DNA from: Rhizorhapis sp. SPR117
GTDB taxonomy: Bacteria > Pseudomonadota > Alphaproteobacteria > Sphingomonadales > Sphingomonadaceae
Reading direction: 5' to 3'
Assembly (NCBI RefSeq): GCF_021742065.1
Contig: NZ_JAKKIE010000078.1
Coordinates: 1 to 13,024, forward strand
Length of the DNA stretch: 13,024 bases
A program made the translations under genes and the position numbers. Below, piece after piece: positions 6,420 to 13,024 of the stretch. The notes under the pieces were generated by a model. It worked only from the letters and a program-made list of their open reading frames with translations, was not told where the DNA came from and searched no databases. Numbering within the stretch: position 1 is the stretch's first letter; the number at the start of each line of letters is the position of its first letter.

Positions 6420-7112
6420 ATGATCCTGCTTCGCTCGACGCTCTACGCCGGAATCTTCTATCCCATAAGCCTGCTGTATGTCTTGTTGGCGCTCATGCTG
6501 CTGCCTGTCGGACGCCCCGCCATGATGGTCGTGGCACGTGCATGGGGCCGGTTCCATCGGTTCTGCATCAAATATCTGCTGGGGCAGAAAATCCGGATTG
6601 AAGGCGAACTGCCCGATGGACCGTTTCTTTATGTCCTCAAACATGAATCCATGTTCGAAACGATCGAGCTTCTGTGCATTTTCCGGCAACCTGCCATCGT
6701 CGCCAAAGCGGAACTCACGAAAATTCCCCTCTGGGGACGGCTGGCTGTGGTGCACGGTGTTATCCCGGTGGAACGCGAAGCCGGCGCCAAGGCACTGCGA
6801 AGGATGATGCAGGCGGCGACTGCGGCGCTAAAGCAGGGACGTCCTATCTGCCTGTTTGCTGAGGGAACACGTGTATCGCATGGGCAAAGACCACCACTTC
6901 AGTCAGGGTTCGCCGGGCTTTACAAGATGTTGAAAACCCCTGTGATTCCTGTCGCCCTCGACAGTGGCCGCCTGTCGCCAAGGAACAGTTTTTTAAAACG
7001 ATCGGGAACCATCACCTTTCGTGTGGGCGATATGATCCCGGCGGGCCTGCCCCGCGACGAAGTCGAAGCGCGGGTGCATGCGGCGATCAATGTGCTGAAC
7101 GTAGAAAGCTGA
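6420..7112 (+). CDS. plsC: 1-acyl-sn-glycerol-3-phosphate acyltransferase (PlsC family)
   Basis: The 230-residue protein has an N-terminal membrane segment (about 5-30) and the PlsC acyltransferase domain. Motif I is KHESMFE (74-80), motif II IPVER (115-119), motif III FAEGTR (146-151) and motif IV VIPVAL (175-180). The enzyme transfers an acyl group to lysophosphatidate to make phosphatidate at the inner membrane. In motif I the usual HX4D reads HX4E (H75, E80), so the catalytic dyad carries glutamate rather than aspartate; this may be a lineage feature. The gene starts six bases after the ydcF-like stop and ends only two bases from the convergent tyrA stop. It is the last gene of the ftsE-ftsX operon. 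Another acyltransferase specificity within the family cannot be excluded. Confidence 0.88.
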   Translation: MILLRSTLYAGIFYPISLLYVLLALMLLPVGRPAMMVVARAWGRFHRFCIKYLLGQKIRIEGELPDGPFLYVLKHESMFETIELLCIFRQPAIVAKAELTKIPLWGRLAVVHGVIPVEREAGAKALRRMMQAATAALKQGRPICLFAEGTRVSHGQRPPLQSGFAGLYKMLKTPVIPVALDSGRLSPRNSFLKRSGTITFRVGDMIPAGLPRDEVEARVHAAINVLNVES

Positions 7113-7114
7113 GG

Positions 7115-8023
7115 CTATTCGTGAGTCCGACCGAAATCGGGCGCGGCATCATCCTGCCCCTCTTCGATGATTGATCGCCGGACGGCACGGGTACGGGTGA
7201 ACAGGTTGAACAGCGCGTCACCATCATTCCATCGAATTGCGCGCTGAAGGGCTGACAGGTCTTCGGAAAAACGCTGCAGCATTTCCAGCACCGCATCCTT
7301 GTTTGCCAGAAACACGTCGCGCCACATGGTCGGGTCACTGGCCGCAATACGGGTGAAATCACGAAATCCGCCCGCCGAATATTTGATGACTTCCGACCGC
7401 GTCACATCTTCCAGATCGCTGGCCGTGCCGACAATGGTATAGGCGATCAGGTGTGGCAAATGGCTGGTGATGGCCAGCACCAGATCGTGATGCTGCGCGC
7501 TCATGAGATCGACATCCGCATCCAGCCGCCGCCAGAATTCGGACAGCCGCTCCACGGCAATCGCATCGGCATTTTCGGGCGGGGTAAGAATGCACCAGCG
7601 CCCCTTGAACAGGCTGGCGAAACCCGCTTCCGGTCCGCTGTTTTCCGTGCCCGCGACAGGATGCGCGGGGATGATGGTCTGGCCCGGCAAAGCATTCTGC
7701 AATGCGGCCAGTATCTCCGCCTTGCACGATCCGACATCGCTGACGATGGCATCAGTGGGAAGATCGACCGCAATGTCCGCCGCGACGTCGCCCATCACGC
7801 CTACCGGTACGCACAGGATAACAAGATCCGCGTCGAGAACCGCGGCTCCAGCGGTGTCGCTGACATCGTCGCACAGATTGATGCGTGTTGCCGTCTCCCG
7901 CACTTCTGCACTGGCATCATGACCCGTCACGCGCACCGTCGGCATATACGCCTTGATTGCGCGGGCAAGCGAAGATCCAATAAGCCCAAGGCCTATGATG
8001 GTGACGCGCGAAAAGGGGAGCAT
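7115..8023 (-). CDS. tyrA: Prephenate/arogenate dehydrogenase
   Basis: The 302-residue protein has an N-terminal Rossmann fold with GLGLIG (11-16). The acidic residue in TGHD (D36) after beta-strand 2 favours NAD+ over NADP+. The prephenate dehydrogenase core has HPVAGTE (121-127, catalytic histidine H121), MSAQHHD (174-180), SHLPH (187-191) and GGFRDFTRIA (218-227) with the substrate arginine region. It converts prephenate to 4-hydroxyphenylpyruvate, or arogenate to tyrosine, in the cytoplasm. There is no chorismate mutase or ACT domain. The ATG overlaps the last base of the hisC stop (TAATG), so the two genes form an operon with coupled translation. Whether the enzyme is prephenate-, arogenate- or dual-specific cannot be read from the sequence. 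Confidence 0.93.
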   Translation of the reverse strand: MLPFSRVTIIGLGLIGSSLARAIKAYMPTVRVTGHDASAEVRETATRINLCDDVSDTAGAAVLDADLVILCVPVGVMGDVAADIAVDLPTDAIVSDVGSCKAEILAALQNALPGQTIIPAHPVAGTENSGPEAGFASLFKGRWCILTPPENADAIAVERLSEFWRRLDADVDLMSAQHHDLVLAITSHLPHLIAYTIVGTASDLEDVTRSEVIKYSAGGFRDFTRIAASDPTMWRDVFLANKDAVLEMLQRFSEDLSALQRAIRWNDGDALFNLFTRTRAVRRSIIEEGQDDAAPDFGRTHE

Positions 8024-9123
8024 TATCCGTTCATCTCCGTCATTTCGCGCAACAGTCGAGCGACGTCGCGCATCTGGGCTTCCGTCCCGATGGTGATGCG
8101 CAGGGCATTGGGCAAGCCCTGCCCCGGCAGCCAGCGCGCCGCATAACCCGCATCCATCAAGCCGTTAAAAGCGGCCTGCGCGGTCAATGCGCCTTCAAAC
8201 AGGACGAGCAGGAAATTGGCGTGGCTGGGCACGGCTTTCAGGCCATGATTGCCCAATGCCTCCACCTCTGCGGCCAACCATTCGCGCCATTTTCGGTTAT
8301 GTGCGCGACTGGCCGTCACCCATGCATTATCGCCGATGGCAGCACTGGCCGCTGCCTGTCCCGCCGTCGTCACATTGAATGGCGCCCGAATGCGATGCAG
8401 CGCGTCGATGACCTCTGGTGCGGCATAGCCCCATCCGATCCGTTCCGCCGCCAAGCCATATATCTTCGAAAAAGTACGGGTGATAAAGACGTTGGATGCG
8501 GACCTTGCCAGTTCAAGCCCCAGATCATCCTCTTCAGCATCCAGATATTCGGCATAGGCCTGATCAAGCACGAACAGCACATTTTCCGGCAGTCCGGCAT
8601 GAAGCCGTGCAATTTCTTCACGCGTCGAAAAAGTGCCGGTCGGATTATTGGGATTGGCCAGATAGACAACACGCGTTTTGTCCGTGACGCACGCCAGCAG
8701 CGCATCGACGTCGGTGGCATAATCCTTGTCCGGCGCAATGACCGGCGTTGCGCCCACGCGGCGGGCAGCAATATCATAGACTGAAAAACCATAACGGACA
8801 TACAGCACTTCATCGCCCGGCCCTGCATAGGCGCTGGCCGCCAGATGCAGCAGTTCATCCGACCCGGTGCCGTAAATGACCCGTGCTGGGTCCAGCCCAT
8901 GTTGACAGGCAATCGCTTTGCGCAATGGGCCGGCGCCCGGATCGGGATAGATCGCAAGATCAGCAGCGGCGGCCATAAAGGCGTCCCGTACCTTCGGGCT
9001 GGTGCCGAGAGGATTTTCATTGGCCGATAGTTTTATAACTGGCCGCCCGTCATCGCTGGCCGCCTTGCCCGGCACATAGGGCGAAATGCCCATAATCCAG
9101 TCTTTGGGTTGCAGTTTCGTCAT
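8023..9123 (-). CDS. hisC: Histidinol-phosphate aminotransferase (HisC), possibly also aromatic aminotransferase
   Basis: The 366-residue fold-type I PLP enzyme has ANENPLG (34-40), [10 protein letters not shown] (59-68), NPNNPTG (157-163), the PLP-contacting D187 and Y190 in LDQAYAEY, and the PLP-binding lysine K220 in [15 protein letters not shown]. This pattern is the HisC type. It makes histidinol phosphate from imidazole acetol phosphate and glutamate. Its partner here is tyrA, not other his genes, so it probably also, or mainly, transaminates aromatic keto acids or prephenate; such dual use is known for alphaproteobacterial HisC homologues next to tyrA. I use the ATG at 9123, which starts [10 protein letters not shown] as homologues do. 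A TTG at 9159 would add twelve residues. The ribosome site is weak at both. Confidence 0.92.
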   Translation of the reverse strand: MTKLQPKDWIMGISPYVPGKAASDDGRPVIKLSANENPLGTSPKVRDAFMAAAADLAIYPDPGAGPLRKAIACQHGLDPARVIYGTGSDELLHLAASAYAGPGDEVLYVRYGFSVYDIAARRVGATPVIAPDKDYATDVDALLACVTDKTRVVYLANPNNPTGTFSTREEIARLHAGLPENVLFVLDQAYAEYLDAEEDDLGLELARSASNVFITRTFSKIYGLAAERIGWGYAAPEVIDALHRIRAPFNVTTAGQAAASAAIGDNAWVTASRAHNRKWREWLAAEVEALGNHGLKAVPSHANFLLVLFEGALTAQAAFNGLMDAGYAARWLPGQGLPNALRITIGTEAQMRDVARLLREMTEMNG

Positions 9124-9197
9124 GGCGAGCGCTTTAGCGGCATATTGGCGCAAGGCCAAGGCTCATGAATCGCACTTTGGCACAGGCGACGCTTCCA

Positions 9198-9226
9198 TTG
9201 ACAAGCCGCCATGATCCGCCCTAGCG
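9198..9226 (+). promoter_or_regulatory. Possible metX promoter with near-leaderless start
   Basis: TTGACA at 9198-9203 matches the -35 consensus. About 16-17 bases later CTAGCG (9221-9226) is a weak -10. Transcription would begin around 9232, only a few bases before the metX ATG at 9237, and no ribosome site is visible there. Leaderless messages are common in alphaproteobacteria. The -10 match is poor, so this is tentative. Confidence 0.25.
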
Positions 9227-9236
9227 CCTGATCCCC

Positions 9237-10388
9237 ATGACGACGCTGACCACCCCAGATGACAGCCGTTTCGGCCTTGCTCGGCAGACCGTCCTGCCCG
9301 GACAGCTGGCGCTCGATTGCGGCGTTGTGTTATCTCCGGTGGAATTTGCTTATGAAACCTATGGCACGCTCAATGCCGACAGATCGAATGTGGTGCTCAT
9401 ATCCCATGCATTGACGCTGGACCAATATGTCGCCTCGACCCACCCAATGACTGGCAAGCAAGGCTGGTGGACACGCATGGTAGGCGAAGGCAAACCGATC
9501 GATCCGGCACGTCATTTCATCATCTGCATCAATGTGCTCGGAAGCTGCATGGGTTCCTCGGGACCCGCCAGCATCAATCCGGCCTCTGGTAAGCCGTATG
9601 GAATGACTTTCCCTGTAGTCACCATTGCCGACATGGTCCGTGCCCAGGCGATGTTGCTCGATCATCTGGGGATCGAACGCCTGCGTGCTGTTATCGGCGG
9701 GTCCATGGGCGGCATGCAGGTGCTCACTTGGCCCAGCCTGTTTCCAAAGCGCGTCGAATCGGCCATCGTCATTGCCTCCACCGCGCGCCACAGTGCGCAG
9801 AACATTGCCTTTCACGAGGTCGGGCGTCAGGCGATCATGGCTGATCCCCGCTGGCGGGGCGGCGATTATTATGCGTCGAACGAAGCGCCCACGGCGGGGC
9901 TCGCAGTCGCGCGCATGGCCGCGCACATCACCTATCTGTCCGAAGCAGGCCTGACCGAGAAATTCGGCCGAAGGCTGCAGGCGCGGCCGGACAATCAGAC
10001 TGGAGCCAAGAGCTTTGGCTTCGATGCCGATTTCCAGGTGGAAAGTTATTTGCGGCATCAAGGAATCAGTTTCGTCGATCGGTTCGATGCCAACTCCTAC
10101 CTTTATATCACCCGCGCCATGGATTATTTCGATTTGGCCGAAGATCATGGCGGCAGTCTGGCCGCAGCCTTCGCCGAAACGAAAGCACGCTTTTGCGTAG
10201 TGAGTTTCGATACTGACTGGCTGTACCCAACGGCGGAATCGCGCAACATCGTCCATGCCCTCAACGCCACCGGCGCACAGGCAAGTTTTGTCGAACTGTC
10301 CAGCCCCTTTGGCCATGATGCTTTCTTGCTGGACGTACCGGATCTCAATCGCGTGATCGATGGGTTTCTGCGGGCGGCGGAAGCATGA
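9237..10388 (+). CDS. metX: Homoserine O-acetyltransferase (MetX family)
   Basis: The 383-residue alpha/beta hydrolase-fold enzyme has the nucleophile S156 in GGSMGGMQ (154-161), the catalytic aspartate in SFDTDWLYP (likely D327), and H360 in [19 protein letters not shown] (56-66) and [13 protein letters not shown] (98-110) are family signatures. It acylates homoserine in the cytoplasm, the first committed step to methionine. Acetyl-CoA is the likely donor, but some proteobacterial MetX enzymes use succinyl-CoA and I cannot settle this by eye. The length is typical. The gene is divergent from hisC and overlaps metW by four bases, the conserved metX-metW pair. No ribosome site is obvious before the ATG, and no SAM-II riboswitch is recognised upstream. 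Confidence 0.94.
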   Translation: MTTLTTPDDSRFGLARQTVLPGQLALDCGVVLSPVEFAYETYGTLNADRSNVVLISHALTLDQYVASTHPMTGKQGWWTRMVGEGKPIDPARHFIICINVLGSCMGSSGPASINPASGKPYGMTFPVVTIADMVRAQAMLLDHLGIERLRAVIGGSMGGMQVLTWPSLFPKRVESAIVIASTARHSAQNIAFHEVGRQAIMADPRWRGGDYYASNEAPTAGLAVARMAAHITYLSEAGLTEKFGRRLQARPDNQTGAKSFGFDADFQVESYLRHQGISFVDRFDANSYLYITRAMDYFDLAEDHGGSLAAAFAETKARFCVVSFDTDWLYPTAESRNIVHALNATGAQASFVELSSPFGHDAFLLDVPDLNRVIDGFLRAAEA

Positions 10389-10972
10389 AGCTTCGCCCCG
10401 ACCTATCCTTGATCGCGCGTCATATTGCGCCGGGCGCACGCATATTGGATGTGGGTTGCGGCGATGGCGCACTCATGGCTGCGCTGCGCGATGAATGCGG
10501 CGCTGACGCGCGCGGGCTGGAGATCAATGCTGAAAATGTGGCCGCCGCGATGGCACGCGGCTTGTCCGTCGTACAAGGCGATGCGGATACCGACCTTGGT
10601 TATTACCAGGACGACAGTTTCGATTACGCCATTCTCAGCCAGACATTGCAAACTACCAGACGGCCGGATCTGGTCATCGATCATCTGCTGAGGATCGGGC
10701 GGCAGGCTTTTGTCAGCTTTCCGAATTTCGCGCATTGGCGAGTGCGCATGTCATTGATGTGGACAGGCCGGATGCCTGTTACACGGTTGTTGCCGGTCAA
10801 ATGGTATGAAACGCCCAATATTCATCACCTGACTGTACGCGACTTTCGGGAACTGATGGTCGAAAAGGATTATCGGGTAGAGGGCGAATGGTTCCTTTCC
10901 GGCGACCGGCAGACTGGCGCGACCGGCGCCAATTTACTGGCTGAACATGCAGTCTTCCTGCTGCGTCGATAA
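10385..10972 (+). CDS. metW: Methionine biosynthesis protein MetW (SAM-dependent methyltransferase fold)
   Basis: The 195-residue protein matches MetW. It has the SAM-binding motif LDVGCGDG (21-28) near the N-terminus, the acidic residue E46 in GLEIN for the ribose, [14 protein letters not shown] (about 76-89), and the family segment [12 protein letters not shown] (about 108-119). Known: MetW is found with MetX and is needed for or supports MetX acyltransferase activity in several proteobacteria; the methyl acceptor, if any, is unknown. The ATG overlaps the metX stop (ATGA), indicating translational coupling. An AT-rich inverted repeat starts at the first base after its stop codon. Confidence 0.94.
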   Translation: MKLRPDLSLIARHIAPGARILDVGCGDGALMAALRDECGADARGLEINAENVAAAMARGLSVVQGDADTDLGYYQDDSFDYAILSQTLQTTRRPDLVIDHLLRIGRQAFVSFPNFAHWRVRMSLMWTGRMPVTRLLPVKWYETPNIHHLTVRDFRELMVEKDYRVEGEWFLSGDRQTGATGANLLAEHAVFLLRR

Positions 10973-10994
10973 CTGTATTGATTTAATAATACAG
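10973..10994. repeat. AT-rich inverted repeat between metW and telA-like gene
   Basis: CTGTATT and AATACAG form a perfect seven-base inverted repeat around an eight-base AT-rich centre, starting directly after the metW stop. No T-tract follows, and the stem is AT-rich, so it is a poor intrinsic terminator. An operator for the downstream telA-like gene, 66 bases away, is equally possible. Confidence 0.35.
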
Positions 10995-11049
10995 CTTTCC
11001 GCTTGAAACCCCGCGCGATCCCCGCCACATTGCGGTTCATTGACGGGAT

Positions 11050-11054
11050 GGAGG
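11050..11054 (+). promoter_or_regulatory. Ribosome binding site deciding the telA start
   Basis: GGAGG lies five bases before the ATG at 11060. It is the strongest such site in the window. It rules in this start over the upstream in-frame ATG at 11003, which has none. Confidence 0.75.
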
Positions 11055-11059
11055 CTAAC

Positions 11060-12268
11060 ATGGCGACGAACACGACCGACGTGGGGGAAGAAGGCCTTGT
11101 CCTGACACCACCTGAACCTGTGACTCCGGTAGCAAGGGAAAAGGCCGCTGGCCTCGTTCCCATCGATATAGAAAAGAAATCCAAGCTGGATGAAAAAGTC
11201 GATACGTTCATCAAGGATCTGATTGCCCAGGATCAGAACAGCCCCGAATTCGGCGCACGTGTCGATCAGATCGTCAATATGGGCCGCAAGGAAATTGCCG
11301 ACGCAGCGGGCCAGTCCAACCGCTTCCTCGATCGCCCGGTGCGCGCGATGGATGCCGACAACAGCGTTGGCACCGACCTTGCCGAACTGCGCCGCACGAT
11401 CGAGGACCTTGATCCGGGCAGCAAGGGCGACCTGTTCACGAAGAAAAAGCTGTTCGGCATCATCCCCTTCGGCAACAAGCTGCGCGACTATTTTGACAGC
11501 TACAAAAGCGCACAAAGCCACATCCACTCGATCCTCACCAATTTGGCGAGCGGCAAGGATGAGTTGATCATGGACAATGCCGCCATCGATGTGGAACGCC
11601 AAAACCTGTGGGCCGCGATGGGACGCCTGGAACAGATGATCCACATTTCCAAAACCATGGATGCACGGTTGGAAGCGAAAGCACTGGAACTGGACGCAAC
11701 CGATCCGGCCAAAGCAAAGGCTGTGCGGGAAACCGCCTTATTCTATGTTCGCCAACGCAGTCAGGATTTACTCACCCAAATGGCCGTCACGGTGCAGGGC
11801 TATCTTGCACTCGATCTGGTCAAAAAGAACAATGTCGAACTGGTCAAGGGCGTCGATCGCGCATCGACCACCACGGTGTCCGCTTTGCGTACGGCGGTCA
11901 CGGTTGCACAGGCGCTGACCAACCAGAAACTGGTGCTGGAACAGATCACGGCGCTCAATACGACGACCGCCAACATTATCGATTCAACGGGGGAGATGCT
12001 GAAAAACCAGACTGCCCGCATCCATGAACAGGCAGCATCGAGCACCATTCCCATGGACACCCTCAAACGCGCATTCCAGAATATCTATGAAACGATGGAC
12101 AGCATCGACAGCTTCAAATTGAAGGCGCTGGAATCGATGAAAACGACCGTGGACACATTGTCCAGCGAGGTAGAAAAATCAAAAGGGTATATCGCCCGGA
12201 CAGAAGGAGCGGCGAAGGCGCAGGTAGCAGGCGCTACGGACATGCCACTGACTGCACTGGAAAGCTGA
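11060..12268 (+). CDS. TelA/KlaA-like toxic anion resistance family protein
   Basis: The 402-residue protein is almost wholly alpha-helical and lacks membrane segments. It matches the TelA family (PF05816): SNRFLDRPVRAMD and DLFTKKKLFGIIPFG in the N-terminal half, and the conserved core with VERQNLWAAMGRLEQMI, FYVRQRSQDLLTQMAVTVQGYLALDL split over the middle, and LTNQKLVLEQITALNTTTANII towards the end. The family was named from plasmid tellurite resistance, but chromosomal members are thought to act in envelope stress or response to cell-wall agents. Function here is not established. The start at 11060 has a strong ribosome site. The gene lies seven bases before an XpaC-like gene. In Bacillus subtilis the TelA homologue yaaN also sits beside xpaC, so the pairing is conserved over a wide distance. 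Confidence 0.88.
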   Translation: MATNTTDVGEEGLVLTPPEPVTPVAREKAAGLVPIDIEKKSKLDEKVDTFIKDLIAQDQNSPEFGARVDQIVNMGRKEIADAAGQSNRFLDRPVRAMDADNSVGTDLAELRRTIEDLDPGSKGDLFTKKKLFGIIPFGNKLRDYFDSYKSAQSHIHSILTNLASGKDELIMDNAAIDVERQNLWAAMGRLEQMIHISKTMDARLEAKALELDATDPAKAKAVRETALFYVRQRSQDLLTQMAVTVQGYLALDLVKKNNVELVKGVDRASTTTVSALRTAVTVAQALTNQKLVLEQITALNTTTANIIDSTGEMLKNQTARIHEQAASSTIPMDTLKRAFQNIYETMDSIDSFKLKALESMKTTVDTLSSEVEKSKGYIARTEGAAKAQVAGATDMPLTALES

Positions 12269-12275
12269 GCGTGAA

Positions 12276-12938
12276 ATGACCGGACCGACGCTGGGCCAAC
12301 GCCTGTCGAAACGTATACGAAACTACCGCCAGTCGGTGGTGCGCAAGGTAAGACGCATTGCCGTTGCCGCACTTGCTATCGTCGCAGGGGCCATCATCTG
12401 GGGCTTTATCACCCCGCTTGGGGGCAATGGCCTGTTGATCGTGATCGGCTTGCTGATCCTTTCGACGGCGACGTTCGCAACATTGCCTGCGGTGCGGCGC
12501 GTGAAGCCGGAAACCTTGGCCAAGGCGGATTTAAAGGCGCTGCCATTGCAGACCGAAATCTGGCTGGACAGCCAGCGCAAGGCCTTGCCCGCACCTGCGG
12601 TAAGACTGATCGATTCTATCACAGTACGCCTGGAAACGCTGACCCCCCAGTTGCAGACGCTTGAACAGAATGAGCCTGCTGCACAGGAAATCCGTCGCCT
12701 TCTGTCCGATCACCTGCCCCAACTTGTGACCGGCTATCAAAGCATACCCGAAACACTGCGGCGGCAGGAACGCAACGGCCGCGTCCCCGATACTCAGCTT
12801 GTCGAGGGGTTGGAGGTCATTGATCGGGAAATCGGTTCCATGACCGAAAGCCTTGCCACGGGCGACCTCGACAAACTTTCGACGCACAATCGCTTCCTTG
12901 AGCTCAAATATCGGGAAGCGAAAGAACTGGGGAACTAG
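12276..12938 (+). CDS. XpaC-like two-transmembrane protein (5-bromo-4-chloroindolyl phosphate hydrolysis family)
   Basis: The 220-residue protein starts with a basic segment (SKRIRNYRQSVVRKVRR), followed by two membrane helices (about 28-46 and 51-72) and a helical, charged cytoplasmic C-terminal domain. The C-terminal half, with YQSIPETLRRQ and a run of conserved-looking helices, and the position right after telA suggest the XpaC family (PF10112). That name comes from a phosphatase-like phenotype and no enzyme motif is visible. I infer a membrane anchor or partner for the TelA-like protein. The ATG lies seven bases after the telA stop, with only a weak GAG upstream, which suggests coupled translation. 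The family assignment rests on organisation and context more than on a strong motif. Confidence 0.65.
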   Translation: MTGPTLGQRLSKRIRNYRQSVVRKVRRIAVAALAIVAGAIIWGFITPLGGNGLLIVIGLLILSTATFATLPAVRRVKPETLAKADLKALPLQTEIWLDSQRKALPAPAVRLIDSITVRLETLTPQLQTLEQNEPAAQEIRRLLSDHLPQLVTGYQSIPETLRRQERNGRVPDTQLVEGLEVIDREIGSMTESLATGDLDKLSTHNRFLELKYREAKELGN

Positions 12939-12996
12939 ACGGGCCTGCAGCTAGTCACCCGGAACTGTAATCCACCTCATTGATTCACGCCTCTTT

Positions 12997-13002
12997 GAGG
13001 AG
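12997..13002 (+). promoter_or_regulatory. Ribosome binding site for the gene at the right edge
   Basis: GAGGAG lies seven bases before the ATG at 13010, an ideal spacing. A small hairpin CCTC-TTT-GAGG (12990-13000) could cover part of it. The ATG at 13003 is too close to the site to be favoured. Confidence 0.5.
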
Positions 13003-13009
13003 ATGAACA

Positions 13010-13024
13010 ATGCTAGGTCGGCAG
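13010..13024 (+). CDS. Start of an unidentified gene, cut by the window edge
   Basis: An ATG with a well-placed GAGGAG upstream begins an open frame reading MLGRQ before the window ends. Five residues are too few to identify it. It lies 71 bases after the XpaC-like stop on the same strand, so it could be a third gene of that unit or have its own promoter. Confidence 0.4.

Noticed and set aside
7111..7117. Shared terminator between convergent plsC and tyrA
   Set aside because: Only two bases separate the stop codons, and no hairpin with a T-run was seen at the junction.
9124..9236. SAM-II or other methionine riboswitch before metX
   Set aside because: The gap is 113 bases and I could not find the conserved SAM-II pseudoknot sequences; the promoter candidate would leave no room for a leader.
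9330..10472. Long minus-strand open frame of 380 codons opposite metX
   Set aside because: It lies entirely antisense to the well-supported metX and the start of metW. Its translation has no recognisable family pattern and is a composition effect of GC-rich coding DNA.
10934..11644. Minus-strand 236-codon frame opposite the telA-like gene
   Set aside because: It is antisense to a strongly supported gene with a clear ribosome site, and it shows no family features.

Overview
The window looks like chromosomal DNA of a sphingomonad-type alphaproteobacterium (Sphingobium, Sphingomonas or Novosphingobium). The basis is moderately high GC, the protein sequences, and gene orders known from that group: a zinc-ribbon protein divergent from ftsE-ftsX, hisC-tyrA, and metX-metW. 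Genus assignment is inference; no search was run.

Layout. (1) 51-2693 is a small accessory-looking block. A type II haloacid-dehalogenase-like HAD hydrolase and a hydroxylysine-kinase-like phosphotransferase run leftward. They diverge from an Lrp/AsnC regulator across a 363-base gap that carries several short inverted repeats. (2) 2694-3104 has no convincing gene. One frame holds a short stretch resembling the C-terminal region of a serine recombinase, next to a complete tRNA-Leu(GAG) at 3105-3191 on the minus strand. (3) 3318-4112 encodes a zinc-ribbon membrane protein. It diverges from a tightly packed operon ftsE-ftsX-ydcF-like-plsC (4238-7112) that links divisome control with envelope and phospholipid functions. 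(4) On the minus strand, hisC (9123-8023) and tyrA (8023-7115) overlap by one base and serve histidine, tyrosine and phenylalanine synthesis. (5) Divergent from hisC, metX-metW (9237-10972) overlap by four bases and serve methionine synthesis. (6) 11060-12938 is a telA-like gene followed by an XpaC-like membrane protein gene. The start of one more gene appears at the right edge (13010).

Most of the window is ordinary housekeeping content. The parts most worth a second look are the Lrp-HAD-kinase block beside the tRNA and possible recombinase scar, the HAD protein that seems to lack the dehalogenase arginine, the PlsC with glutamate in its HX4D motif, and the poorly understood telA/xpaC-like pair. 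I did not find a clearly new biological system.
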